A stretch of 64,000 nt of DNA from an uncultured Gammaproteobacteria bacterium. GTDB taxonomy: Bacteria; Pseudomonadota; Gammaproteobacteria; Pseudomonadales; Pseudohongiellaceae. Below the pieces are notes generated by a model that worked only from the letters and a program-made list of their open reading frames with translations, was not told the origin of the DNA and made no database searches. Position numbers and translations under genes: made by a program. Shown one piece after another: positions 49,762 to 58,414 of this stretch (position 1 is the stretch's first letter; every line of letters starts with the position of its first letter). Location: assembly GCA_913060695.1 (NCBI GenBank), contig CAJXUA010000004.1, positions 148,612 through 212,611 on the forward strand. The letters are read 5' to 3'.

Positions 49762-50172
49762 ATGATGCCTTTCAAACGACATGATCATGGTTTTACCCTC
49801 ATTGAGTTGATGATAGTTGTGGCCATCATCGGTATCCTCGCAGCAGTTGCACTACCCGCCTATCAAACCTACACAGAGCGTGCGCGCTTTAGTGAAGTTA
49901 TCCTCGCCACTACTCCCTACAAGACAGCTCTGGACCTCGCCATTCAAAGTGGCAGAGTTACTGTGCTTGCGGGTGTCAATGCCGGTAGCAATGGAATTCC
50001 TCCCGCCGCGGGCGCCACGCAATGGCTCACTTCAGCGACAGTTACCGATGGCGTTATTGTCGCCACTGGTAATGCTGGTGTGAGTAATAATACCTATACG
50101 CTAACGCCTTCATTGTCCGTTCCGGTCGTTTGGACTGAAGGTGGTACCTGCGTCAATATTGGCTTGTGCTAG
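49762..50172 (+). CDS. Type IV pilin (second of a tandem pair)
   Basis: This is a 136-residue prepilin closely related to the first. The leader is shorter in charge pattern ([10 protein letters not shown]) with cleavage before Phe11, and the helix [20 protein letters not shown] is almost identical to the first pilin through LPAYQTYT. The globular domains diverge but align throughout ([28 protein letters not shown]), showing a local duplication. It also ends in a small loop, Cys130 to Cys136. A second Met follows the first directly, so the start is uncertain by one codon. GGTGGA precedes it by 6 bases. Confidence 0.93.
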   Translation: MMPFKRHDHGFTLIELMIVVAIIGILAAVALPAYQTYTERARFSEVILATTPYKTALDLAIQSGRVTVLAGVNAGSNGIPPAAGATQWLTSATVTDGVIVATGNAGVSNNTYTLTPSLSVPVVWTEGGTCVNIGLC

Positions 50173-50199
50173 CCTCCTGCAAAATTAACTTCGGACACC

Positions 50200-50973
50200 A
50201 TGATTTTTCATCATAGAATTCGCACTCGTTTTGCCGCCTCCGGATTCCATTTCCTTGTTAGTCTGAGCGTGTTTTCACTATTCGTGGGGATTCTGCTGCA
50301 ATTCTGGTATCCCAACCCTTATTTCTCAGCCTCCGGTGGCTGGCAGGGCTTGCGCCTCGTTGCTTCCGTGGACCTAGTGCTCGGCCCTCTCATTACTTTG
50401 ATAATCTTTAACCCCAAGAAGTCTCGTCGTGAATTGAGCATGGATATCGGTTTAGTGGTGTTGCTGCAAATGGGCGCCTTACTATGGGGAATCAAGGCTG
50501 TGTATGAGCAACGACCCGTCGCTGTAGTGTTTCTCGATACTAGTTTCTATACCGTGCCAGCAGCTGCAATTGATGCCCAAGATATCGAACTCGACAATCT
50601 CGATGCCTTTGGAGATGAGCGACCGGTCTTTGTTTTCTCGCGCCGACCAGAATCTGCGTCTGAACAAGAACGTTTTCGGTTAGCGATAGAGGAGGAGAGA
50701 ATTCCGCCGCATGAACAAGTCTGGCTGTATCAGCCGTTCGCCGAACATTTTGAACAGGTCCGCAGGTCTTCTCTGGACGTAGAAGAGATAATGAATGCTA
50801 ATGCAGAAATGAAGGCGGCTATCGAACAAGTGCTCGTCAAGGAAAAGGCACAAGTAAGTGACTTAGTCTTCCTCGCGTTGACGTCTCGCTATCGTAATAT
50901 ACTTTTAATCTTCGACGCTCAGGGTGATCTAGTCGGAACGGTCAACGCTCCCTATAAGGACGGAGAAGTCTAG
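50200..50973 (+). CDS. tfpZ: TfpX/TfpZ-type IV pilin accessory protein
   Basis: This 257-residue protein has hydrophobic segments at about 14-37, 50-68 and 83-98 and a soluble C-terminal domain. It resembles the TfpX/TfpZ (FimB-like) accessory proteins encoded directly downstream of pilA in some Pseudomonas, Acinetobacter and Moraxella strains, which affect pilin assembly or surface piliation. Family-like segments are GFHFLVSLSVFSLF and VASVDLVLGPLITLIIFNPKKS. It lies 27 bp after the second pilin. The family call is good; the choice between TfpX and TfpZ is not. Confidence 0.8.
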   Translation: MIFHHRIRTRFAASGFHFLVSLSVFSLFVGILLQFWYPNPYFSASGGWQGLRLVASVDLVLGPLITLIIFNPKKSRRELSMDIGLVVLLQMGALLWGIKAVYEQRPVAVVFLDTSFYTVPAAAIDAQDIELDNLDAFGDERPVFVFSRRPESASEQERFRLAIEEERIPPHEQVWLYQPFAEHFEQVRRSSLDVEEIMNANAEMKAAIEQVLVKEKAQVSDLVFLALTSRYRNILLIFDAQGDLVGTVNAPYKDGEV

Positions 50974-51206
50974 TCTGTGCGCTTTCTGCCTGCTTGATAA
51001 TTACTAGCGGCTGGTTTAAGGTAGCCCGCTTTTGCGCGAACTCTTATTAGCTTTCACGCCCGCTTGCGGCGCGTTTAAGCGTCGTTACGAGGTTTGTGTA
51101 AAACAGGAATTCACGACAGTGTTCAGGTTTCATTCAGCCTGAGCTGTTAGTATAGGAACCGTAAGATTAGTAAAACAGTTGCACTTACGTGCCGGAGCGA
51201 TCGGAT

Positions 51207-51608
51207 ATGAAAATAGCAAAGTTCTCTACAGCGACCATGATGACCCTAATATTGGCTACTGGCGCAATTGCCGATGCAGGCGCCGCGCCGACTGCCCTAG
51301 GCGAGGGCGTATACACTGCTGAGCAGGCGGCTAATGGCCAGCCAACTTTCGAGACGAACTGCTCAACATGCCATAACGCCGATTTCTACAAGACTGTATT
51401 CCAGACTTGGAGAGGCCAGCCACTGCAGTATCTATTCGAGCAAATCATGAGCGCGATGCCTGCCGACAAGCCAGGTGCTTTGCTAGACAGCGAATACGAA
51501 GATGTAATGGCTTATGTATTACAGATTACAGGGTTCCCAGAGGGTGATACGCGCTTACAATATGCCAACGGCATGATGCGTGAGATACCAGTAGAACCTG
51601 CAAGCTAA
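51207..51608 (+). CDS. Small c-type cytochrome, periplasmic
   Basis: The ATG at 51207 gives a 133-residue protein with a signal peptide (about 1-27, ending AIADAGA) and one haem motif CSTCH near residue 52. A likely methionine ligand is in IMSAMPADKPG, followed by a C-terminal helix (DVMAYVLQITGFP) typical of monohaem class I cytochrome c. GGAG lies upstream. The frame is also open from a GTG six codons earlier. Its redox partner cannot be named; it stands alone and is closed by its own terminator. Confidence 0.88.
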   Translation: MKIAKFSTATMMTLILATGAIADAGAAPTALGEGVYTAEQAANGQPTFETNCSTCHNADFYKTVFQTWRGQPLQYLFEQIMSAMPADKPGALLDSEYEDVMAYVLQITGFPEGDTRLQYANGMMREIPVEPAS

Positions 51609-51615
51609 AGAAAAT

Positions 51616-51640
51616 GGCCCGGAAACGGGCCTTTTTTTTT
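51616..51640 (+). terminator. Rho-independent terminator of the cytochrome c gene
   Basis: GGCCCG (51616-51621) and CGGGCC (51626-51631) form a perfect stem with a GAAA tetraloop, followed by nine or more T residues. Confidence 0.95.
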
Positions 51641-51649
51641 GCCCTTCAA

Positions 51650-52384
51650 TTAATCCTCCCCGCAATCTCTCAAAATCACGGTAATGCGATTCTTGTCGCC
51701 ATTGGCGATGCGTAGATCGTATTTCTCCGCAATTGCTAGCCATTGCCTTACATAGTCACACTGATATTCATCTCGTGGCAGATAGCGCGTGGGGCCACGC
51801 TCGCTCTTGCGGCGGATCTCGCTGCGTTCGGTGAGGATTAGGTTCATGGGGTCGTTGGCAAATGCCACTTTCTTATTCGGTGGCCAGCGATCCCCACCCT
51901 GACTGTGGGCATAGCGCAGCGGAATAATATGGTCTAGGTCGATCTGCGCGGCGACGTTGAATGTCTTGCCCGTGTATTCGTCGAACCATTCGCCAGTTCG
52001 GACCTCACAGTTGCGAGGGTTGGTGTAGCGCACCGGAGCCCTGCTCGTAGCTACCAGTATTTCGTGTCGAGTATTCTGGCAGTCGCCGTCGAAGTCTTCG
52101 TCATAGGGCCAGTCGTCGACGTTATAGAATTTGTCGCGGCTGCTGGGGTCGAAGAAGAAGCTGTCGCGACCGCTGCGGGTGAAGGTGTCGGGTTGTTCGC
52201 AAATGCTCATGTGGCAATGATAAGAGCCACCATTGTAGTGGCCGCCATTCTCGTCGACAGAGCCGGGGTGGGCTAGTGCGTGGCTTGCGATTGTGCTGCT
52301 AGCACTGATTAACAATCCGCGCCAAATCCAGCGCAGGAGAGCATCACTTTGTATTGTGCAAAACCTGCGGCCAATGCCTTTCAT
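51650..52384 (-). CDS. Exported HNH endonuclease (DUF1524/GmrSD C-terminal type)
   Basis: This 244-residue protein has an N-terminal signal-like segment (about 15-39) and then HPGSVDENGGHYNGG plus YHCH, a histidine-rich motif often seen in secreted proteins near nucleases. The catalytic HNH core is IDLDHIIPLRYAHSQGG (His near 150), with FANDPMNLILTERSEIRRKSERGP and a conserved YLPRDEYQCDYVRQW, as in the DUF1524 family. The extracytoplasmic location suggests nutrient DNA scavenging rather than restriction. No immunity gene is adjacent. It is convergent with the cytochrome gene and upstream of no clear partner. Confidence 0.82.
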   Translation of the reverse strand: MKGIGRRFCTIQSDALLRWIWRGLLISASSTIASHALAHPGSVDENGGHYNGGSYHCHMSICEQPDTFTRSGRDSFFFDPSSRDKFYNVDDWPYDEDFDGDCQNTRHEILVATSRAPVRYTNPRNCEVRTGEWFDEYTGKTFNVAAQIDLDHIIPLRYAHSQGGDRWPPNKKVAFANDPMNLILTERSEIRRKSERGPTRYLPRDEYQCDYVRQWLAIAEKYDLRIANGDKNRITVILRDCGED

Positions 52385-52409
52385 GTGAGCACCTCTTCGC
52401 TTAGAAAGT

Positions 52410-53249
52410 TTATTTAAACAACATCGACAAGTCGATTGCCTTGCAGTCCTTGGTCAGTGCGCCAATCGAGATAAAGTCTACACCGGTCTGTGCGATTGGC
52501 ACGAGAGTTTCGTGGTTGATGCCGCCAGAGGCCTCCAGCTTTGCCTTGCCTTTATTGATTCTGACAGCCTCCGCAAGGTCCTCAAGCGTGAAGTTATCGA
52601 GCATGATGATGTCTGCGTTGGCTCTCAGTGCCTCATCCAACTGCTGGAGGTTCTCCACCTCGATCTCAACCGTTTTACTGGGGTGTAGGGCGCGTGCGTT
52701 GTCGATGGCGGAGACGATAGAGCCGCAGGCATTAATGTGATTCTCTTTGATAAGAAAGGCATCGTACAGACCCATGCGATGGTTGTGGCAGCCCCCAATG
52801 CGAACGGCGTATTTTTGTGCGCTGCGCAGGCCGGGAATGGTCTTGCGAGTATCTAAGAGTTTGACCTGCGTGTGTGCCACTCGGTCGGCGTAGTGCCGCG
52901 CTAGGGTCGCGGTGCCGGATAGGGTTTGTAGATAGTTGAGTGCGCAGCGCTCTGCGGTTAAAAGAGCGCGAGCATTGCCGGAGATCTTCAAGATGGCTTG
53001 GTCTCTGTTTGCCTGCTGGCCTTCCTTCACAAGCTCTTCAATCTGTAACGAGGAGTCTACTTTCCTGAACACTTCCAATGCCCATGGCAGGCCACAGACT
53101 ATCGCTTTCTCTCGGCAATAGATTGTCGCTCGAGCGACTTTGTCCGCGGCTATTAATTGCGCGCTGATGTCGCCAGTGCCGATGTCCTCTCGCAGTGCGA
53201 GTTCGACGTGGCTGCAGAGATCGTTTGGAATCGAAACGCTTGGAGTCAT
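52410..53249 (-). CDS. nadC: Nicotinate-nucleotide pyrophosphorylase (carboxylating)
   Basis: NadC converts quinolinate and PRPP to nicotinate mononucleotide in NAD synthesis. The product is 279 residues. Diagnostic segments are LREDIGTGDISAQLI, LDTRKTIPGLRSAQKYAVRIGGCHNHRMGL and LEASGGINHETLVPIAQTGVDFISIGALTK. The ATG at 53249 is used. Association of nadC with ampD/ampE is common in gammaproteobacteria. Confidence 0.98.
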   Translation of the reverse strand: MTPSVSIPNDLCSHVELALREDIGTGDISAQLIAADKVARATIYCREKAIVCGLPWALEVFRKVDSSLQIEELVKEGQQANRDQAILKISGNARALLTAERCALNYLQTLSGTATLARHYADRVAHTQVKLLDTRKTIPGLRSAQKYAVRIGGCHNHRMGLYDAFLIKENHINACGSIVSAIDNARALHPSKTVEIEVENLQQLDEALRANADIIMLDNFTLEDLAEAVRINKGKAKLEASGGINHETLVPIAQTGVDFISIGALTKDCKAIDLSMLFK

Positions 53250-53271
53250 GCTTGTGGCTTACCTGTGTTCT

Positions 53272-53802
53272 TTAGGGGATATAGCGCAGCGTTAGCGAGT
53301 CGCCACGTTGTGTGAATTCAATATGTTGCAGAGCGCTCATGCCAAGCAAAACCGTGTTGCCCTGCATTACGGGATTGATGCTGGCGCGCACCTCGCGCAA
53401 AACAATTGCGCCGATCTCCAATGCATCGACGAGAGCGGAGTAGACCACTACCTCTCCGTTTGCAGTCATCGCACGAGTCGGATAGCCGCGCTCCAGCATT
53501 GCGGCTCGGGCTAATTGTTCGGACATTACCACATCGGTTGCTCCCGTATCGAGAAGGAAGTTGGCGGGAGCTCCGTTGATGTGACCGGATACGAGATAGT
53601 GGCCCTGAGGGTTTCTCTGCAGCTCCACGGAGACGCTGCCGTCGCTGCCGGTCTGGCTAACAGGGTTGCGATTGGGGTTATCGCGATCGCTGAGGACTGA
53701 GTCGAAGAAAAGGGTCAGTACGCCCAGTCCGAAGGCAAGGCTGATGAACAGCATCAGTAAGCCTGTGCGCCTGGTGGAATTAGTCTGTTCGGGTCCGCTC
53801 AT
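53272..53802 (-). CDS. Retropepsin-like aspartic protease, membrane anchored (clan AA)
   Basis: This is a 176-residue bacterial retropepsin-like protein. One N-terminal transmembrane helix (about 13-33) precedes a single aspartic-protease domain (about 55-175) with the active-site motif FLLDTGATDVVMS (Asp near residue 87) and a flap-like region. The family forms homodimers; physiological substrates are mostly unknown. It is 22 bp upstream of nadC on the same strand. Confidence 0.87.
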   Translation of the reverse strand: MSGPEQTNSTRRTGLLMLFISLAFGLGVLTLFFDSVLSDRDNPNRNPVSQTGSDGSVSVELQRNPQGHYLVSGHINGAPANFLLDTGATDVVMSEQLARAAMLERGYPTRAMTANGEVVVYSALVDALEIGAIVLREVRASINPVMQGNTVLLGMSALQHIEFTQRGDSLTLRYIP

Positions 53803-53974
53803 CTGCCTTGTACCACTTTAGGTTGACGGAGAAATTATCGCCCATAGGGCCTGCGATTGATAGGCGAGGGCGTGCCCATGGATTGATTACGCGCAGGCGG
53901 ATAGAATGGCCCACTTGGCAGTTTGGCGGCCCATAATTTGACAGTGCCCTAGGGATATAGGCGAGGAGGAGAGA

Positions 53975-54514
53975 GTGATTGTCGACAAGCGTCTAAGCTA
54001 TGCGCGTCAAGTGCCCTCACCCAATTGCAGTGACCGCTCTCAAGGTGTCGCAGTAGATCTCTTGGTCATTCACAATATCTCCCTGCCACCGGGTCGTTAC
54101 GGCCAAGGTCATATTGAGGCACTTTTTCAGAATCAACTAGAGATAGCGGCAGACCCCTATTTCGAAGAGATCGCGCACCTACAGGTGTCCGCGCATTTGC
54201 TAATTGACCGTAAGGGCGTGGTCACGCAGTTCGTTCCCTTCGATAAGAAGGCATGGCACGCTGGCCAGTCTTTGTTCTGTGGTCGCGATAATTGCAACGA
54301 TTTCTCAATCGGGATCGAATTAGAGGGAACCGATGCCGAGGCTTTTACCCCCGAGCAATACGAACGCCTGATTCAGGTTAGCCATGAACTCATGGCACAA
54401 TACCCCCTGATTACGCTCGAGCGAATTGTAGGGCATAGTGACATAGCGCCAGGGCGTAAGACCGACCCAGGTCCCTTTTTCGATTGGGCGCGATTCCGCG
54501 CGGCCTGCGCATAA
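53975..54514 (+). CDS. ampD: 1,6-anhydro-N-acetylmuramyl-L-alanine amidase AmpD
   Basis: AmpD removes the peptide from anhydro-muropeptides in the cytoplasm during peptidoglycan recycling, which also controls AmpR-type beta-lactamase induction. The product is 179 residues from a GTG with AGGAGG 5 bases upstream. Zinc ligands are in LLVIHNISLPPG and VGHSDIAPGRKTDPGP, and GIELEG carries the catalytic glutamate. It is followed 15 bp later by ampE. Confidence 0.97.
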   Translation: MIVDKRLSYARQVPSPNCSDRSQGVAVDLLVIHNISLPPGRYGQGHIEALFQNQLEIAADPYFEEIAHLQVSAHLLIDRKGVVTQFVPFDKKAWHAGQSLFCGRDNCNDFSIGIELEGTDAEAFTPEQYERLIQVSHELMAQYPLITLERIVGHSDIAPGRKTDPGPFFDWARFRAACA

Positions 54515-54529
54515 TTCAGGACGAATACT

Positions 54530-55486
54530 ATGAAGTTCCTCGTAATTCTCGTTGCGCTGTTGATTAACCATTACTGGGCCAGAGACCGTGTGCTGCCTGG
54601 CGACGCATGGTTCGAGCGCCTGAAGAGCTTCCTGCACCGCATTTCCCAACGTTTCGAGAGCGAGGACCTGCCGCAATGGCGTACGGTCTTACTGCTGTTG
54701 TTGCCCTCCTGCATCTTGTTGTTATTGTTATGGATTGTGGGCGGAGTGTGGTTTGGCCTGGTCAGTTTCTGTGTCCATGTCGCGCTTCTGTTAATACTAT
54801 TTGACCCCGTGCATCTGCGAACCTGGACTGCGCGCTATCTGAGCCTATGGCGGGCTGAGGACTTTGAGGGCGCCTATCTGTGCTTACAGGCGCGTTTTCC
54901 AAGGCTAAGGCTTGAAAACAGTGACGATCAGGAGGCTGTGCACGGTCAGTGCACCCGTTTCCTACTTGCCACAAGTTTTGAGAGACTATTTGCCGTGCTT
55001 TTTTGGTATCTTGTGTTGGGTCCGGCGGGAGCGCTCGTGTACTTCGTTCTACTGCAGATGCGCAGGGCGCGGGATAGGAACAATTCTTTAGACTTTGAGC
55101 AGCCGTGGCTGGCCCGCCTCGAATTTGTCTTGGAATGGGTGCCTGCCCGTCTGCTAGGATTGACCTTTGCTCTTGCGGGGCAATTTGAGGCTACCTTCAA
55201 GCGCCTGCGGCATTACGCTGCGGATGCCAATAGTTCTGCGATAGAGGTGGTCTTGGTTTGCGCTAATGCCGCGATAGGCAGAACGCAGAGTGCTTTACTG
55301 ATTCATGACTCAGAGGATGAGGATTCGGTTAATACGCTCGTAATCGATATAGAGAACGAGGGAGAGCCACTTACAACGCAGCAATATGCCCAGCAGATCG
55401 AGGATGTGCTTGATTTGCTCGATCGCAGTCAGATTATCTGGGTCAGCGCGCTTGCGCTCCTTGCTGTTTATGGCATTGGGGGGTAA
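54530..55486 (+). CDS. ampE: AmpE-like inner-membrane protein
   Basis: This 318-residue polytopic protein is the usual partner of ampD; its role in beta-lactamase induction or recycling is still poorly defined. Hydrophobic segments are visible near 1-15, 50-68, 70-88, 150-170 and at the C-terminus (about 298-316). Residues around 120-150 and 180-230 form soluble, charged loops. The identification rests mainly on position after ampD and on membrane layout. Confidence 0.85.
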   Translation: MKFLVILVALLINHYWARDRVLPGDAWFERLKSFLHRISQRFESEDLPQWRTVLLLLLPSCILLLLLWIVGGVWFGLVSFCVHVALLLILFDPVHLRTWTARYLSLWRAEDFEGAYLCLQARFPRLRLENSDDQEAVHGQCTRFLLATSFERLFAVLFWYLVLGPAGALVYFVLLQMRRARDRNNSLDFEQPWLARLEFVLEWVPARLLGLTFALAGQFEATFKRLRHYAADANSSAIEVVLVCANAAIGRTQSALLIHDSEDEDSVNTLVIDIENEGEPLTTQQYAQQIEDVLDLLDRSQIIWVSALALLAVYGIGG

Positions 55487-55496
55487 CGCGGGTTTT

Positions 55497-55519
55497 GTAG
55501 TTTAACTACATAAAACTAC
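55497..55519. promoter_or_regulatory. Candidate operator upstream of aceE
   Basis: The palindrome GTAGTTTAACTAC (55497-55509, central T) is followed by a further ACTACAT copy, so AACTACAT occurs twice in 16 bp. It ends about 8 bp upstream of the candidate -35, a typical regulator position. It does not match the E. coli PdhR site. Confidence 0.45.
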
Positions 55520-55526
55520 ATGCTTA

Positions 55527-55556
55527 TTGAAAAATCGTGGTGTATCGGGGTAAAAT
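55527..55556 (+). promoter_or_regulatory. Candidate sigma-70 promoter of aceEF
   Basis: TTGAAA (55527-55532) and TAAAAT (55551-55556) are 18 bp apart, each matching consensus at 5 of 6 positions. It leaves a leader of about 95 nt before aceE. Confidence 0.6.
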
Positions 55557-55657
55557 TCGGCCACGGTGTAAATAATTTACAAGGCAGTGCGCCCTATCGC
55601 GCGCTGTCACATTAATAGAATCCCCACAAGGGAAAGAATTAGCGAGAGTCTTAGCCT

Positions 55658-58351
55658 ATGAGTCAGTTAAAAGAAGATCTTAACCCCACAGAAACCAGAG
55701 AATGGCTCGACGCACTCGGCTCGATAATCGATCAAGAAGGCTTGGAGCGCGCACATTTCATCTTGGGCAGACTCGCTGAAGAGGCTACCCGTAATACGCA
55801 GTCGCTTCCCTATTCCGTTGTCACAACCCCTTACCGCAACTCCATTTCGACCCTCGAAGAAGACAAAATGCCTGGCGACATGTTCATGGAACGCCAGATT
55901 CGCGGCATTATCCGCTGGAACGCATTGGCCATGGTTATGCGTGCTGGCAAGAAGCCTGGCGCCGAGCTAGGCGGGCATATCTCCACTTTCTCGTCTGCGG
56001 CAACACTCTACGATGTGGGTTTCAACTACTTCTTCCGCGGCGCTAGCGAAGAGCACGGCGGGGATCTGATTTATTTCCAAGGCCATTCATCGCCTGGCAT
56101 TTACTCACGCTCATTCGTCGAAGGTCGTCTAAGCGCCGAGCAGCTCGATAATTTCCGTCAGGAAGTCGACGGCAAAGGCTTATCCTCATACCCACACCCT
56201 TGGTTGATGCCAGACTATTGGCAGTTCCCAACGGTATCTATGGGTCTCGGTCCTATCGCCGCGATCTACCAAGCCCACGTTATGAAGTACCTGACTAGCC
56301 GTGGCTTGATGGACAATAGCGACCGTAAAGTTTGGGCGTTCCTAGGGGACGGCGAGACGGACGAGCCGGAATCACTAGGCGCGATCGGCAAAGCTGGCCG
56401 TGAGAAGCTCGACAACCTGATCTTCGTGATCAACTGTAACCTACAGCGCCTAGACGGCCCTGTACGCGGTAACGGCAAGGTGATTCAAGAGCTGGAAGGA
56501 ATCTTCCGCGGCGCGGGTTGGAACGTAATTAAGGTAGTGTGGGGGCGTCATTGGGATGCTCTGTTGGCCGCAGACAAAGATGGCCTGTTGCAGCAGCGCA
56601 TGGACGAAGTGGTCGATGGCGAATACATCAACTATTGGGACCGCGGTGGTGCCTACACCCGTGAGCACTTCTTCGGCAAGAGCCCAGAGCTACTCAAGAT
56701 GGTTGAGCATCTCTCTGATGACGACATCATGAAGCTTAACCGTGGCGGTCACGACCCATTCAAGGTCTATGCAGCCTACTCGCAAGCAACAAAGGCAAAT
56801 GGCAAGCCCACGGTGATTCTGGCTAAGACAGTTAAGGGCTATGCCTTTGGCGCAAGCGCCGAGGCGCAGAACGTCACTCACTCTGTTAAAAAACTCGATA
56901 TCGAAGGCCTGAAGACCTTCCGTGATCGCTTCAATATTCCTATCCCAGACGACCAGTTGGACTCGGTGCCTTATTACCGTCCAGCCGAAGACAGCTTGGA
57001 GATGAATTATCTGCGTAAGAAGCGTGCTGCGCTGGGCGGACCTGTGCCGTCGCGCCGCAAAGATTCAAAACCACTCAAAGTGCCGGGCCTCGATGCTTTT
57101 GCGGCTCAGCTGCAGAGCACTAAAGATCGTGAGATATCCACGACTATGGCCTTCGTGCGTATGTTGACCACGCTTTGCAAAGATAAAGAGATTGGGCAGC
57201 GTATCGTGCCTATCGTGCCAGACGAGGCGCGTACGTTCGGCATGGAAGGCATGTTCCGTCAGATTGGTATTTACTCCTCTGCGGGGCAGCTCTACGAGCC
57301 AGTCGACTCTAAGCAAGTCATGTATTACCGCGAAGACAAGAAAGGCCAAATGCTGGAAGAGGGCATCACAGAGGCTGGCGCATTCTCAGCTTGGCTGGCC
57401 GCGGCGACCTCTTATAGTGTTAATGACTACCCATTGGTACCGTTCTATATTTACTACTCTATGTTCGGTTTCCAGCGCATCGGAGACTTGGCTTGGGCGG
57501 CGGGAGACTCGCAAGCGCGTGGCTTCCTGATCGGCGCTACCGCTGGCCGGACTACGCTGAATGGCGAAGGCTTGCAGCATCAGGATGGCCACAGCCATCT
57601 GCTCGCATCCACCATCCCGAACTGCGTGAGCTATGACGCGACCTATTCCTATGAGCTCGCTGTCATCATCCAAGATGGTATGCGCCGCATGTATGAAGAG
57701 TGCGAGTCGGTTTATTATTACATCACGACGATGAACGAGAACTATACCCACCCCGAGATGCCGAAGGGCGCCGAAGAGGGCATCATCAAAGGCATGTACT
57801 TGCTGGAAGATGGCAGCAGTAAAGAGTATAAAGTGCAGGGCAAGGCTGCGAGCAAAGACACTATACGCCTGCTTGGTAGTGGCACGATTCTGCGTGAAGT
57901 CCGCGCGGCGGCGAAGATCCTACGTGATGAATACAAGGTCAACGTGGATGTGTGGAGTGTCACCAGCTTCAATGAACTGCGTAGAGATGGCCTGTCCGTC
58001 TCGCGCTGGAACATGATGCACCCAACCAAGAAGCCAAAAGAGAGCTATGTGCACAAGTGCCTGGCTTCAGCTTCTGGTCCCGTTATCGTGTCTACCGACT
58101 ATATGAAAGTACATGCGGACCAGATTCGTGAGTTCGTTCCTGACACGTATCGAGTGTTAGGCACCGACGGTTTTGGACGCAGCGATACACGTGAGAACCT
58201 CCGCTATTTCTTCGAGGTGGATTACCGCTTCGTAGTACTTGCTGCACTCACGGAGCTAAAAGAACGTGGTGTTGTGACGGCGGAAACGATTGCGAAGGCG
58301 ATGAAGTCGATGAACTTGAGCCAAGACAAAATCGATCCACTCACGATGTAA
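55658..58351 (+). CDS. aceE: Pyruvate dehydrogenase E1 component (homodimeric type)
   Basis: This thiamine diphosphate enzyme decarboxylates pyruvate and acetylates the lipoyl groups of AceF. The product is 897 residues, typical of the homodimeric gammaproteobacterial type. Visible features are GHISTFSSAATLYDVGFN, the cofactor-binding motif GDGETDEPES with downstream NCNLQRLDGPVRGNGK, and LQHQDGHSHLLAST. It is followed 63 bp later by aceF; no lpd gene is adjacent. Confidence 0.98.
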   Translation: MSQLKEDLNPTETREWLDALGSIIDQEGLERAHFILGRLAEEATRNTQSLPYSVVTTPYRNSISTLEEDKMPGDMFMERQIRGIIRWNALAMVMRAGKKPGAELGGHISTFSSAATLYDVGFNYFFRGASEEHGGDLIYFQGHSSPGIYSRSFVEGRLSAEQLDNFRQEVDGKGLSSYPHPWLMPDYWQFPTVSMGLGPIAAIYQAHVMKYLTSRGLMDNSDRKVWAFLGDGETDEPESLGAIGKAGREKLDNLIFVINCNLQRLDGPVRGNGKVIQELEGIFRGAGWNVIKVVWGRHWDALLAADKDGLLQQRMDEVVDGEYINYWDRGGAYTREHFFGKSPELLKMVEHLSDDDIMKLNRGGHDPFKVYAAYSQATKANGKPTVILAKTVKGYAFGASAEAQNVTHSVKKLDIEGLKTFRDRFNIPIPDDQLDSVPYYRPAEDSLEMNYLRKKRAALGGPVPSRRKDSKPLKVPGLDAFAAQLQSTKDREISTTMAFVRMLTTLCKDKEIGQRIVPIVPDEARTFGMEGMFRQIGIYSSAGQLYEPVDSKQVMYYREDKKGQMLEEGITEAGAFSAWLAAATSYSVNDYPLVPFYIYYSMFGFQRIGDLAWAAGDSQARGFLIGATAGRTTLNGEGLQHQDGHSHLLASTIPNCVSYDATYSYELAVIIQDGMRRMYEECESVYYYITTMNENYTHPEMPKGAEEGIIKGMYLLEDGSSKEYKVQGKAASKDTIRLLGSGTILREVRAAAKILRDEYKVNVDVWSVTSFNELRRDGLSVSRWNMMHPTKKPKESYVHKCLASASGPVIVSTDYMKVHADQIREFVPDTYRVLGTDGFGRSDTRENLRYFFEVDYRFVVLAALTELKERGVVTAETIAKAMKSMNLSQDKIDPLTM

Positions 58352-58414
58352 GAGATTCGCTCAATAAAAACATCGCTCAATGAAAAGATTGAGAATATTC
58401 AGGAGCATTTATCA

